Shown: piece after piece, positions 1 through 7,489 of the stretch
Numbering within the stretch: position 1 is the first letter of the stretch
Layout: the number at the start of each line of letters is the position of its first letter
Origin: CAYFVU01 sp964594775
Lineage (GTDB): Bacteria; Spirochaetota; Spirochaetia; DSM-16054; Sediminispirochaetaceae
Length of the DNA: 64,000 nucleotides
Assembly: GCA_964594775.1 (NCBI GenBank)
Contig: CAZQNO010000003.1
Span: 45,806-109,805, forward strand
Reading direction: 5' to 3'
The notes under the pieces: model-generated
The model's input: only the letters and a program-made list of their open reading frames with translations
Told to the model about the DNA's origin: nothing
The model's database searches: none
Made by a program: the position numbers and the translations under genes

Positions 1-19
1 TTCGTTTCATACACATTCC

Positions 20-1384
20 TCATTGGGAGAAAAAATAGGAGATATCGCCGAAGGTGGTAAGAAAAAGCAGAAGGATGATAATGAAGAAGCCCACCGTCTG
101 GTACCGGTAGAAGGTCCTCGGGCTCACGGAAGTCCCTCGTACTAGTTCAATCAAGGAGAGAATAATAAAGCCGCCGTCGAGAGCCGGAATCGGTAGAAGA
201 TTTCCAAAACAGAGGGCGACGCTGAGGAGACTCAAAAATCGGAAGAGGGTAATAAAGCCGCTGCCCATTCCATCTGAGAAGCTCGAAGTGGCGACCTCTC
301 CAACGAGATAGGTGATACGGATAGGTCCGGATACGGCGTTGCGTACGTCTACCCCGGAAAAGAGAAGAGCAAGGCCCTTAATGGTGAGGGTAAACGTTTC
401 GACGGCCTCACGGATCCCTCTGGCGAGGGCTTTGATGGGACCCATGCGTGGGCTCCTGTCGACGATTCGGGCAAAGGCGACGCCTAATGCGGGATTACCC
501 CGCTCATCGTAGCGGGGAACGAGAACCGTCTCGCCGCTTCTCCCGTTACGTTCATATGTTATGTAAAGGCGTTCGGCTCCGTTCTCGAGGGCTGCATAGA
601 GTTCGAGGTAATGGGCGATTTCTTTTCCTTCGACGGAGATAATTCGATCCCCCTTTTTGAGACCGGCGAGCTCGGCTGCGGAGTCCTCTTCGATCTTGGA
701 GACGACCGGATCTATCCACGCGGCGACACCGATCTTTCCCGCTCCTGTGTCTTTATCGAGTTGTGGAGTGATGCTGAGGGCGAGCGTCCTTCCGTTTCTC
801 TCTACGCGCAGGGCAAGCGTCTCACCCGGCGCCTGTGCAACGATCCGTCGGATGTCGTTGTAGGTGCGCACCTCTTCTCCGTTAAGACCGATAATCCTGT
901 CTCCCGTTTCTAAGTCCGCCTCATCGGCCGGATAGTATCCTTCGCCGAAGATGCCGGGATATTCGGAGATGAGCACGATCTTGTTTTCAAAGGTTTCTAT
1001 AGAAAAACCTATCCACCAGATGAGGGAGAGAACCAGGACGGCGAAAAAGAAGTTGAAGGCCGGTCCGGCGGCATAGGTAATGAGTCTTTTCCCCACCGGT
1101 GCGGTAAAAAGAGAGCCCTCCTCATCGTAAATCTTGTCATTGTTTTCTTCCAGAGCCTTTTTGAAGAGCTCCTCACCCTTCATCTTGCAGTAGCCGCCGA
1201 TAGGGAGGATGCCGAGACGGTATTCGGTCCCGCGCCAGGTCCGCGCATAGATCGGTTTTCCCCAGCCGATGGAAAAGGCCTCTACGGTAATGCCGCCGGC
1301 CTTTGCCGCGAGGAAATGCCCCAGTTCGTGCACGAACACTACGATGCCGAGGCCCAACAGTCCCAGTATTACGGTAAGAATCAT
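20..1384 (-). CDS. rseP: RseP-type site-2 intramembrane metalloprotease (M50)
   Basis: Membrane zinc protease of the site-2 family, expected to cleave transmembrane segments of anti-sigma factors or signal-peptide remnants in the inner membrane. The zinc motif HELGH is at residues 19-23 inside the first membrane helix, and the second family motif, NLLPIPALDGG near residues 395-405, supplies the third zinc ligand (Asp). Two PDZ-like regions lie between them, at about 135-215 and 220-300. The length of 454 aa is normal for RseP. The ATG overlaps the dxr stop by 4 bases (ATGA), so the two are translationally coupled at the end of the rpsB-to-rseP run. I see no anti-sigma factor in the window, so the substrate is unknown. 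Confidence 0.95.
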   Translation of the reverse strand: MILTVILGLLGLGIVVFVHELGHFLAAKAGGITVEAFSIGWGKPIYARTWRGTEYRLGILPIGGYCKMKGEELFKKALEENNDKIYDEEGSLFTAPVGKRLITYAAGPAFNFFFAVLVLSLIWWIGFSIETFENKIVLISEYPGIFGEGYYPADEADLETGDRIIGLNGEEVRTYNDIRRIVAQAPGETLALRVERNGRTLALSITPQLDKDTGAGKIGVAAWIDPVVSKIEEDSAAELAGLKKGDRIISVEGKEIAHYLELYAALENGAERLYITYERNGRSGETVLVPRYDERGNPALGVAFARIVDRSPRMGPIKALARGIREAVETFTLTIKGLALLFSGVDVRNAVSGPIRITYLVGEVATSSFSDGMGSGFITLFRFLSLLSVALCFGNLLPIPALDGGFIILSLIELVRGTSVSPRTFYRYQTVGFFIIILLLFLTTFGDISYFFSQ

Positions 1385-2547
1385 CCGTTCTTCTCCGGTT
1401 TTTCCGCAATCTTCGTCAAAACCCTTTGAGCGATTGTTTCGCTCCGGCGGTGGACCGCCAAAACCTCATCTAGGTCCTTCGGATCATCGAAATCGGCTTC
1501 TGAGAGTACCTCTTTTACGAGAATCGCAATGTCGGGAAAGGAGATTTTCCCTTCAATGAAGGCCGCTACCGCCGTTTCGTTGGCCCCGTTGTACACGATG
1601 GGATAGGCCCCGCCCCTCCGGGCCGTTTCATAGGCCAGAGGCAGCAGAGGATAGCGCTTAGTATCGGGCCGCTGGAGGTCGAGATGGAGGCCCTTGTCGA
1701 AATCGAGCCGTCCAAAGGGCGATTCGCAGAGCTCGGGATAGGTAAGGGCATTTTGAATAGGAATCCGCATATCCGGCGCGCTCAGCTGGGCGTAGAGAGA
1801 TCCCTCAATCGTTTCTACAAAAGAGTGGATCGTGCTCTGGGGGTGGATGAGTACGTCGATGTTATCCGCCGGAAGATCGAAAAGCCGATTCGCCTCGATT
1901 ATCTCCAGGCCCTTGTTTGCCATGGTCGCCGAGTCGATGGTGATTTTTGCCCCCATATCCCACGTGGGATGCTTGAGGGCATCCTCGAGCATCAGCTGTG
2001 AAAAGTCCTCCAGCGGGGTATCGCGAAAGGCGCCTCCGGAGGCGGTGAGTATGATCCGCTTTATCCTTTCCACCGGCCTCTTTTCGAGGAGATGAAAAAC
2101 GGCCGAATGCTCCGAGTCGACGGGGAGGATTCTTGCACCGCTCTTTTTCGCCGCTTCGAATGCGAGAGGAGCGGCCATGACGATCGTTTCCTTGTTTGCC
2201 AATGCGAGGTCGAATCCCCGCTCCAATGCCCGCATGGAGGGAAGGAGCCCGGCGGAGCCGGCGATACCGTTTACCACGATATCGCAGTCTGTCTGATCAA
2301 TGAGACGGAGCACCGCCTCGGGACCGTCGAACGATATCTCTTCCCTCGCGGATTGCAAACGGCTGACCGCCAGGTTCCTTACATTCCATTCCTTCGCAAG
2401 GCACCACAGTTCGTCCGTTTTTGCGCGGCAGGAAAGTCCTGCCACTCGATAATCGTGTCCGTGTGAGTTTAGGTTTTTCAGCACCTCTAAGGTGCTTTTA
2501 CCTATGGAGCCGGTGGCTCCCAGTATTAGTATTCGTTTTTTCATCAT
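1381..2547 (-). CDS. dxr: 1-deoxy-D-xylulose 5-phosphate reductoisomerase
   Basis: Second enzyme of the MEP isoprenoid pathway: NADPH-dependent conversion of DXP to 2-C-methyl-D-erythritol 4-phosphate in the cytosol. The Rossmann motif GATGSIG is at residues 10-16. The metal ligands are visible as VDSEHSAVF (Asp144, Glu146) and NKGLE (Glu215), and the substrate loop SGGAFRD is near 170-176. The length of 388 aa is typical. The product feeds isoprenyl diphosphates to UppS, encoded two genes upstream. The start is 12 bases after the cdsA stop, and the 3' end overlaps rseP by 4 bases. Confidence 0.96.
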   Translation of the reverse strand: MMKKRILILGATGSIGKSTLEVLKNLNSHGHDYRVAGLSCRAKTDELWCLAKEWNVRNLAVSRLQSAREEISFDGPEAVLRLIDQTDCDIVVNGIAGSAGLLPSMRALERGFDLALANKETIVMAAPLAFEAAKKSGARILPVDSEHSAVFHLLEKRPVERIKRIILTASGGAFRDTPLEDFSQLMLEDALKHPTWDMGAKITIDSATMANKGLEIIEANRLFDLPADNIDVLIHPQSTIHSFVETIEGSLYAQLSAPDMRIPIQNALTYPELCESPFGRLDFDKGLHLDLQRPDTKRYPLLPLAYETARRGGAYPIVYNGANETAVAAFIEGKISFPDIAILVKEVLSEADFDDPKDLDEVLAVHRRSETIAQRVLTKIAEKPEKNG

Positions 2548-2559
2548 AAATATGGAAAC

Positions 2560-3414
2560 CTATCCGAAGATGATCATCCCACTATAATAGAAAAAGGGTG
2601 CGCTGAAAAGGAGGGAATCGATTGAATCGAGCATGCCGCCGCGCCCCGGGATAAAACTCCCCGAATCCTTCTTTCCCGCTTCCCTTTTAAAAGCCGATTC
2701 GACCAGATCTCCCATGTCGGCAAAGAGGGCCGTAAGAAAGAAGAACAAGAGCCGCAGGGACCAGGATGCGGAGAAAATTTCGGGGAAAAAAAATGCGAAG
2801 AGGCTGCCGAGGAGGAGGGAGCCTGTAAAACCGCCGATATAGCCCACCAGGGTTTTATTCGGACTTACCGCGAATAAACGTTTTGACCGGCTGCCGAAAA
2901 TACGACCGGCGATATAGGAGAAGGTGTCGTTGGCAAAGTTCAAAATGAGGAATAGGAGCATTACCTGCAAGGCGGAAGGAAATTCGGCAAAACGAATGAG
3001 AAAACTCATGAAAAGAGCGGGATAGACAATCGACAGGATAAGAGAACCGCTTCGCCCGACAAAACCCTCCGGCCTCTTGCTGTCCCATTCATGAAGTGCA
3101 ATGAGGAAGATGACCGTTACCTCGACAGCCAGGGCCGGGAGGAAGGCATTGAGCGATGGAGAATAAAGGGTATCCACCGCCGCGGATAGGAGAAGAAGAC
3201 TTGCCAAAGCAGGTATGAGCAGCGCATCTCCTCTCTTTGCGCCTTCCCCTGCACCGGTAAAGAGTTTAAGAGATTCATGACTTCCCACGGCTGTGGCGAG
3301 GATGACCACGATAATCCAGCCGAGATGACTGAACCGATCGAAGTAAACGATGATGAAAATGAGGAAAGGAAGCCCGATGAAAAAGAGAAGACTGCGTTCG
3401 AAGAAATTGTTCAT
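2560..3414 (-). CDS. cdsA: Phosphatidate cytidylyltransferase (CDP-diglyceride synthase)
   Basis: Integral membrane enzyme making CDP-diacylglycerol from CTP and phosphatidate for phospholipid synthesis. It is a multi-helix hydrophobic protein of 284 aa ending in the CdsA signature region, seen here as PGRGGMLDSIDS. The usual form is PGHGGxxDRxD, so His to Arg and DR to DS are substitutions in an otherwise recognisable motif. I placed the start at 3414 (Met before NNFFERSLL) because it forms an ATGA overlap with the uppS stop. A longer reading frame upstream would run through the uppS 3' end and adds only a hydrophilic, unlikely leader. Confidence 0.92.
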   Translation of the reverse strand: MNNFFERSLLFFIGLPFLIFIIVYFDRFSHLGWIIVVILATAVGSHESLKLFTGAGEGAKRGDALLIPALASLLLLSAAVDTLYSPSLNAFLPALAVEVTVIFLIALHEWDSKRPEGFVGRSGSLILSIVYPALFMSFLIRFAEFPSALQVMLLFLILNFANDTFSYIAGRIFGSRSKRLFAVSPNKTLVGYIGGFTGSLLLGSLFAFFFPEIFSASWSLRLLFFFLTALFADMGDLVESAFKREAGKKDSGSFIPGRGGMLDSIDSLLFSAPFFYYSGMIIFG

Positions 3415-4154
3415 CCGTTGCCCCCGAATTTTCTCTTTCTCCGGCCAAATTCCTCTACCGCTTCCCTCAGGTCCTCTGCGGCCCAATCGGGCCAGAGTTT
3501 GTCCGAGTAGAAAAACTCCGCATAGGCGCTTTCCCAGAGAAGAAAGTTGCTTATGCGTTTTTCTCCGGCGCTGCGAACAACCAAGTCCGGGTCGGGAACG
3601 TCCGGATTGTCGAGATGAGCGGAGAGGTCCTCCACCCTGCAGATCTTCCCCTCCCTTTCCGCCGGGGACTTTTCCTCATAGGATCGATAGAGGCGGGCAA
3701 AGGCGCGGAGAATCTCGTCTCTTCCCCCGTAATTTATCGCCAGTACCGTGGTAATTGCATCGTAGTTCTTGGTAGCTTCGATGCGTTTGCCCATCTCCTC
3801 TTGGATATCCTTCGGAAGTCCCTGGAGATAACCGGCATGTCTGAGTCGTATTCTGTTTTCGTGGTAGAAGGCGACGTCGTACTTCATGTGATGCTTGAGA
3901 AGACGCATGAGGAAGTTGACTTCCCTTTTCGGCCGGCTCCAGTTTTCCGTAGAAAAGGTATAGAGGGTGAGGTACGGTATACCGAGATCGATGGCGGCCC
4001 GGATGACCCGCTTCGCCGCATCAATTCCCTGTTTGTGTCCGTAGGTTCTCGGTTTTCCCTTTTGCCTGGCCCAGCGTCCGTTGCCGTCCATTATGACGGC
4101 GATATGGATGGGAAGCGCCGGTTTCTCGGCGGGATCGGAATTCTCCCGTGCCAC
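3411..4154 (-). CDS. uppS: Isoprenyl transferase / undecaprenyl diphosphate synthase
   Basis: Cis-prenyltransferase that extends farnesyl diphosphate with isopentenyl diphosphate to the C55 lipid carrier for cell-wall precursors. The signature IAVIMDGNGRWARQKG is near residues 18-33, with the catalytic Asp at residue 23. The C-terminal substrate-binding block (RSAGEKRISNFLLW, then AYAEF) is intact. The length is 247 aa. It starts with GTG at 4154; the last base of the frr stop is the first base of this codon (TAGTG), a 1-base overlap. It sits upstream of cdsA and dxr in the same orientation, a common bacterial arrangement. Confidence 0.96.
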   Translation of the reverse strand: MARENSDPAEKPALPIHIAVIMDGNGRWARQKGKPRTYGHKQGIDAAKRVIRAAIDLGIPYLTLYTFSTENWSRPKREVNFLMRLLKHHMKYDVAFYHENRIRLRHAGYLQGLPKDIQEEMGKRIEATKNYDAITTVLAINYGGRDEILRAFARLYRSYEEKSPAEREGKICRVEDLSAHLDNPDVPDPDLVVRSAGEKRISNFLLWESAYAEFFYSDKLWPDWAAEDLREAVEEFGRRKRKFGGNG

Positions 4155-4708
4155 TATACTTCCATGATCTCCTGTTCTTTCGCCGCCAGGAGAGTGTCGA
4201 TCTTTTCAATGTGCGAGTCGGTGATTTTTTGGATTTCGTCGGTCCCCCGTTTTTCCTCGTCTTCGCTGATATCTCCGTCCTTCGCCAGTTTCTTGAGACT
4301 CTCGTTGGCGTCTCTGCGGATGTTCCTGACGGCGACCTTGCTCTGCTCGGCGGTATTCTTTGCGACCTTGACCAGTTCCTTTCTTCTTTCCTCGGTAAGG
4401 GGGGGGATGTTAATTCGGATCACCTTTCCGTCATTGTTTGGGTTTACCGAGAGTTCCGATTTCTGAATGGCCTTCTCGATCTCACCCAAAAGGCTCTTAT
4501 CCCAGGGCTGAATGACGATGAGCCTTGCCTCGGGGGCTGAAATGGTGGCGGTCTGGTTGAGAGGCGTCGCCTGCCCGTAGTAGTCGACCTTGATTTTCTC
4601 GAAGAGGGCGGTGGAGGCCCTTCCCGTTCTCATCGAATTAAATTCATCCTTGAGGTTGGCGACGCTCTTATTCATCCTGTCTTCGGCATCCAATAGAGTC
4701 TCTTCCAT
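4154..4708 (-). CDS. frr: Ribosome recycling factor
   Basis: Splits post-termination ribosomes together with EF-G. The 184-aa length, the N-terminal helix with FNSMRTGRAS, the VDYYGQATPLNQ region and the C-terminal helical bundle are all typical of the family. The ATG at 4708 is preceded by GGGAGG at good spacing. It follows tsf by 87 bases and overlaps the uppS start by 1 base, in the widely conserved order rpsB-tsf-frr-uppS-cdsA. This copy lacks the pyrH gene that often sits between tsf and frr, as in Treponema. Confidence 0.97.
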   Translation of the reverse strand: MEETLLDAEDRMNKSVANLKDEFNSMRTGRASTALFEKIKVDYYGQATPLNQTATISAPEARLIVIQPWDKSLLGEIEKAIQKSELSVNPNNDGKVIRINIPPLTEERRKELVKVAKNTAEQSKVAVRNIRRDANESLKKLAKDGDISEDEEKRGTDEIQKITDSHIEKIDTLLAAKEQEIMEV

Positions 4709-4795
4709 CTTTTATTCCTCCCTGTGAAATACGGGGCCGCCGATATCGGACGGTGCGCACGAGGCAGACCGGAGGACGGCCCTTCGAAAACCGGT

Positions 4796-5641
4796 TTATT
4801 CGCTTTCTTCTCCGACGCGGTAGTAGGCGAAATTCGAAATCGTTAGATCGCCTCCCGCTTCCTTCGCGATACTCTTCATCATTTTTTCGACGCTCTGCTT
4901 TTCTTCCTTCACGAAGCCCTGGTCCAAGAGACATATCTCGGAGAAGTGTTTATTCAATTTACCCTTTACGATTCCTTCGAGGACCTTTTCGGGCTTGCCG
5001 AGGTTCTCCGCCTGTTTACGGAAAATCGCCTCCTGCTCCTCGAGGTAGCTCTTGTCGACGCTCTCCCTGTCGAGATAGAGGGGATTGAAAGCGGCAATGT
5101 GCAGGGCCGTATCGAAGGCGAACTGCTTGACTTCATCCTTCTGGAGAGTCTCTGCGGATTCCGCCTTGAGCTTGACCAGAACACCGATAGCCCCCTCACC
5201 GTGGACATACTCGCGGATGAGCTCGTTCTCGCCGATCTTTAGGGTGGAGAATCGTTTGAGGGTCATGTTCTCTTTTATGGTGCTTATCGTGTCCTTTACC
5301 ATCTCGTTGAGCTCATCGTCGATCTCGCTCTTGTTCTTTTCGATGATCGTATCGAGGAGTTTCTCCCCGAGCTTGATAAAATCGGCGTTTCGCGCAACGA
5401 AGTCCGTCTCGCAGGCGAGTTCGAGGATCGCGGCTGTTTTCTCCCCCACCTTGGTGAAGATGCGCCCCTCTTCGGTGGCACGACCGCTGCGCTTCGCCGC
5501 CGCAGCGAGGCCCATTTCCTTGAGTTTTTTTTCCGCTTCGGCGAAGTCTCCGCCCGCTTCGTTGAGAGCCTTCTTACAGTCGAGCATGCCGGCTCCCGTC
5601 TTATCTCTCAGTCGCTTTACATCGGCTGCCTTTATTTCCAC
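4796..5641 (-). CDS. tsf: Translation elongation factor Ts
   Basis: Guanine-nucleotide exchange factor for EF-Tu. The first EF-Ts signature is at residues 13-26 (DKTGAGMLDCKKAL) and the second, ETDFVARN, at 78-85; both contact EF-Tu. The length of 281 aa is normal. The start is GTG at 5641, chosen because AAGGAG stands 6 bases upstream and the resulting N-terminus aligns with other EF-Ts proteins. It lies 105 bases downstream of rpsB, and that gap can fold into a nested stem-loop. Confidence 0.97.
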   Translation of the reverse strand: MEIKAADVKRLRDKTGAGMLDCKKALNEAGGDFAEAEKKLKEMGLAAAAKRSGRATEEGRIFTKVGEKTAAILELACETDFVARNADFIKLGEKLLDTIIEKNKSEIDDELNEMVKDTISTIKENMTLKRFSTLKIGENELIREYVHGEGAIGVLVKLKAESAETLQKDEVKQFAFDTALHIAAFNPLYLDRESVDKSYLEEQEAIFRKQAENLGKPEKVLEGIVKGKLNKHFSEICLLDQGFVKEEKQSVEKMMKSIAKEAGGDLTISNFAYYRVGEESE

Positions 5642-5681
5642 AATGTGCTCCTTTGCAGTGTAGTATTAATCCTTAGGGCGA

Positions 5682-5726
5682 CGGCGCAGTAACGGCCACT
5701 GCCTGGGGCAAGTGCTTTCTGCGCCG
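5682..5726 (-). promoter_or_regulatory. Nested stem-loop in the rpsB-tsf intergenic region
   Basis: An 8-bp outer inverted repeat (CGGCGCAG at 5682-5689 and CTGCGCCG at 5719-5726) encloses a second hairpin whose arms are CACTGCC (5697-5703) and GGCAAGTG (5707-5714, one bulged A). There is no run of U after it in the minus-strand transcript, so it is not a standard terminator. A partial attenuator, processing site or S2-binding element are possible roles; none is shown by the sequence. Confidence 0.45.
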
Positions 5727-5746
5727 ACGGACCGTTCTATTCCTCT

Positions 5747-6790
5747 CTATTCCTCTTCGTAGAGTTTCTCTTCTTCCTCTATATACTCTTCCTCTTCCTT
5801 CGGTAAAGCCTCTTCTTTAGGCTCCTCGCGCTCTTCTTTGCCCTTTTTCGGAACGTAGTCGGAGTACTCTTCGGCGCTGAAACTGCTGGAATCGTCCTCC
5901 TCCTTATCCTTAATGCTTTCGGCCACGCTTACCGTCTCGAAGTCTTCGGAATTCTCCGCAATTGCCACGCTAGCCTCTTCCTCCGCTTTGCTGTCTTCGG
6001 CGCCTTCTTCGCTTTCGGCGGCCTCTTCTTCGCTTTCGGCGGCGCCTTCAGCGGCTTCCGCTCCCTCTTCCTCTTCATCCTGAAGGGTTTCGATTATCTG
6101 GATGCCTATTTCGTTGTCCGCGTCGATTACCGCGTCGGCGATGACTTTGGTGAAGAGAGAGATAGCGCGAATGGCGTCATCGTTGCCGGGAATAGGGTAA
6201 TCGATGTCTGTTGGATTGCAGTTGGTATCCACGACCGCGACAATAGGAATTCCCATTCTCTTCGCCTCGGCAACGGCGATTGATTCTTTTCGGGTGTCGA
6301 TGATGAAGATCGCTCCGGGAAGGTCCTTCATTTCCTTGATCCCGCCGAGGTTTTTCTCCAGGCGCTGCCGCTCCTTGTTGAGGCGAGAAACTTCCTTCTT
6401 CGTGAGGCTTTCGAAGGTACCGTCTACCTCCATTTTCTCGATCTTTTTGAGTCGAAGAATAGATTTCTTTATTGTGGAGAAATTGGTGAGCATTCCGCCG
6501 AGCCAGCGGTTGTTCACGTAGAACATGCCGCAGCGCTGGGCTTCCCGCTGAATTGCCTGTTGGGCCTGTTTTTTTGTTCCTACGAAGAGAATGGATTTTC
6601 CCGCTTTGACCTGTTCGCGGACCATGTCGTAGGTCTCCTTGATCGCCGCGATCGTCTTCTGCAGGTCGATGATGTGGATCCCGTTTCTTTCGGCGAAGAT
6701 GTACTTCTTCATCCGAGGATCCCACCGCTTGGTCTGATGCCCGAAATGGACGCCCGATTCGAGCAAACTTTTCATGGTTACTACCGACAA
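5747..6790 (-). CDS. rpsB: 30S ribosomal protein S2 with long acidic C-terminal tail
   Basis: Small-subunit protein S2. Residues 1 to about 235 form the normal S2 fold, beginning MSVVTMKSLLESGVHFGHQT, which aligns closely with other S2 N-termini. The start is TTG at 6790, supported by AAGGAGG ending 6 bases upstream and by that alignment. After the core there is about 110 aa rich in Glu, Ala and Ser, with blocks of consecutive Glu, making a 347-aa protein against roughly 230-290 in most bacteria. The tail has no predicted fold that I can recognise. tsf follows downstream. Confidence 0.96.
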   Translation of the reverse strand: MSVVTMKSLLESGVHFGHQTKRWDPRMKKYIFAERNGIHIIDLQKTIAAIKETYDMVREQVKAGKSILFVGTKKQAQQAIQREAQRCGMFYVNNRWLGGMLTNFSTIKKSILRLKKIEKMEVDGTFESLTKKEVSRLNKERQRLEKNLGGIKEMKDLPGAIFIIDTRKESIAVAEAKRMGIPIVAVVDTNCNPTDIDYPIPGNDDAIRAISLFTKVIADAVIDADNEIGIQIIETLQDEEEEGAEAAEGAAESEEEAAESEEGAEDSKAEEEASVAIAENSEDFETVSVAESIKDKEEDDSSSFSAEEYSDYVPKKGKEEREEPKEEALPKEEEEYIEEEEKLYEEE

Positions 6791-6859
6791 GAGTATCCTC
6801 CTTCACATACGGCGAGCGTAAGTCCTGCCTGCCGCATTCCTTCTCATATTTCTCACCGT

Positions 6860-7489
6860 CTACGCGGTGGAAGATGTGTCGGAAACGTTCTGCAAGAGAT
6901 CGTATCCGTACCTTCCTAACATGCCATAAAACCGGCGCAATGGCAAGCCCATGACGTTGAAGAAGCAGCCTTCGATCCGCTCAACGAAAACGGCTCCTGC
7001 ACCCTGGATTCGGTAGGCTCCCGCAGCGCCGATCCATTCATCGGTGGAAAGATACCACCGCACTTCCGTGAGAGAGAGGGGGGCGACGGCTATTGAGGTA
7101 GATTCGCTTTCAACGAAGATTTCGCCGGAGTTTTTGCCGGATGCCGGAGGTTGAAGAGCCAGTGCGGTAATAACCTGGTGTCGCTTTCCCGAGAGCCGCA
7201 AAAGAAATTCCTCCGCTTCCTGCCGGTGTTCGGCCTTTCCCACTACTTCACCGTCGATATCTATCAGCGTATCGGCACCGAGCACGTAACGCTTTTTGAA
7301 TTCCGGTCGTTCGGTCAGGAGGGCTTCCACCTTTCCGCGGGCGAGACGGGCCGCCTGTAGAGAGGCTTTTGCCCCGTCGAAGTACTCTTGGTAGGGCGAC
7401 GGGACGACTTCGAAGTTCAGGCCGAGTCGAAGGAGAAGTTCTCTTCGCCGGGGGGAGGTGGAGGCGAGAATGAGGGGATCAGCTTTCAT
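6860..7489 (-). CDS. maf: Maf-family nucleoside triphosphate pyrophosphatase
   Basis: House-cleaning pyrophosphatase that hydrolyses non-canonical or excess NTPs (dTTP/UTP or m7GTP type). The family N-terminal motif ASTSPRRRELL is at residues 9-19, and GADTLIDIDGEVVGK at 71-85 carries the catalytic Asp (Asp73). The length of 209 aa is typical. It overlaps the 3' end of the ABC-F gene by 11 bases and lies 69 bases upstream of rpsB in the same orientation. Which Maf subfamily it belongs to cannot be settled by eye. Confidence 0.92.
   Translation of the reverse strand: MKADPLILASTSPRRRELLLRLGLNFEVVPSPYQEYFDGAKASLQAARLARGKVEALLTERPEFKKRYVLGADTLIDIDGEVVGKAEHRQEAEEFLLRLSGKRHQVITALALQPPASGKNSGEIFVESESTSIAVAPLSLTEVRWYLSTDEWIGAAGAYRIQGAGAVFVERIEGCFFNVMGLPLRRFYGMLGRYGYDLLQNVSDTSSTA

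Noticed and set aside
137..147. TrpR-operator-like GTACTAGTTC
   Set aside because: It lies well inside the rseP coding sequence with no promoter nearby and only one half site.
5682..5726. Intrinsic terminator between rpsB and tsf
   Set aside because: No U-tract follows the stem in the transcript direction.
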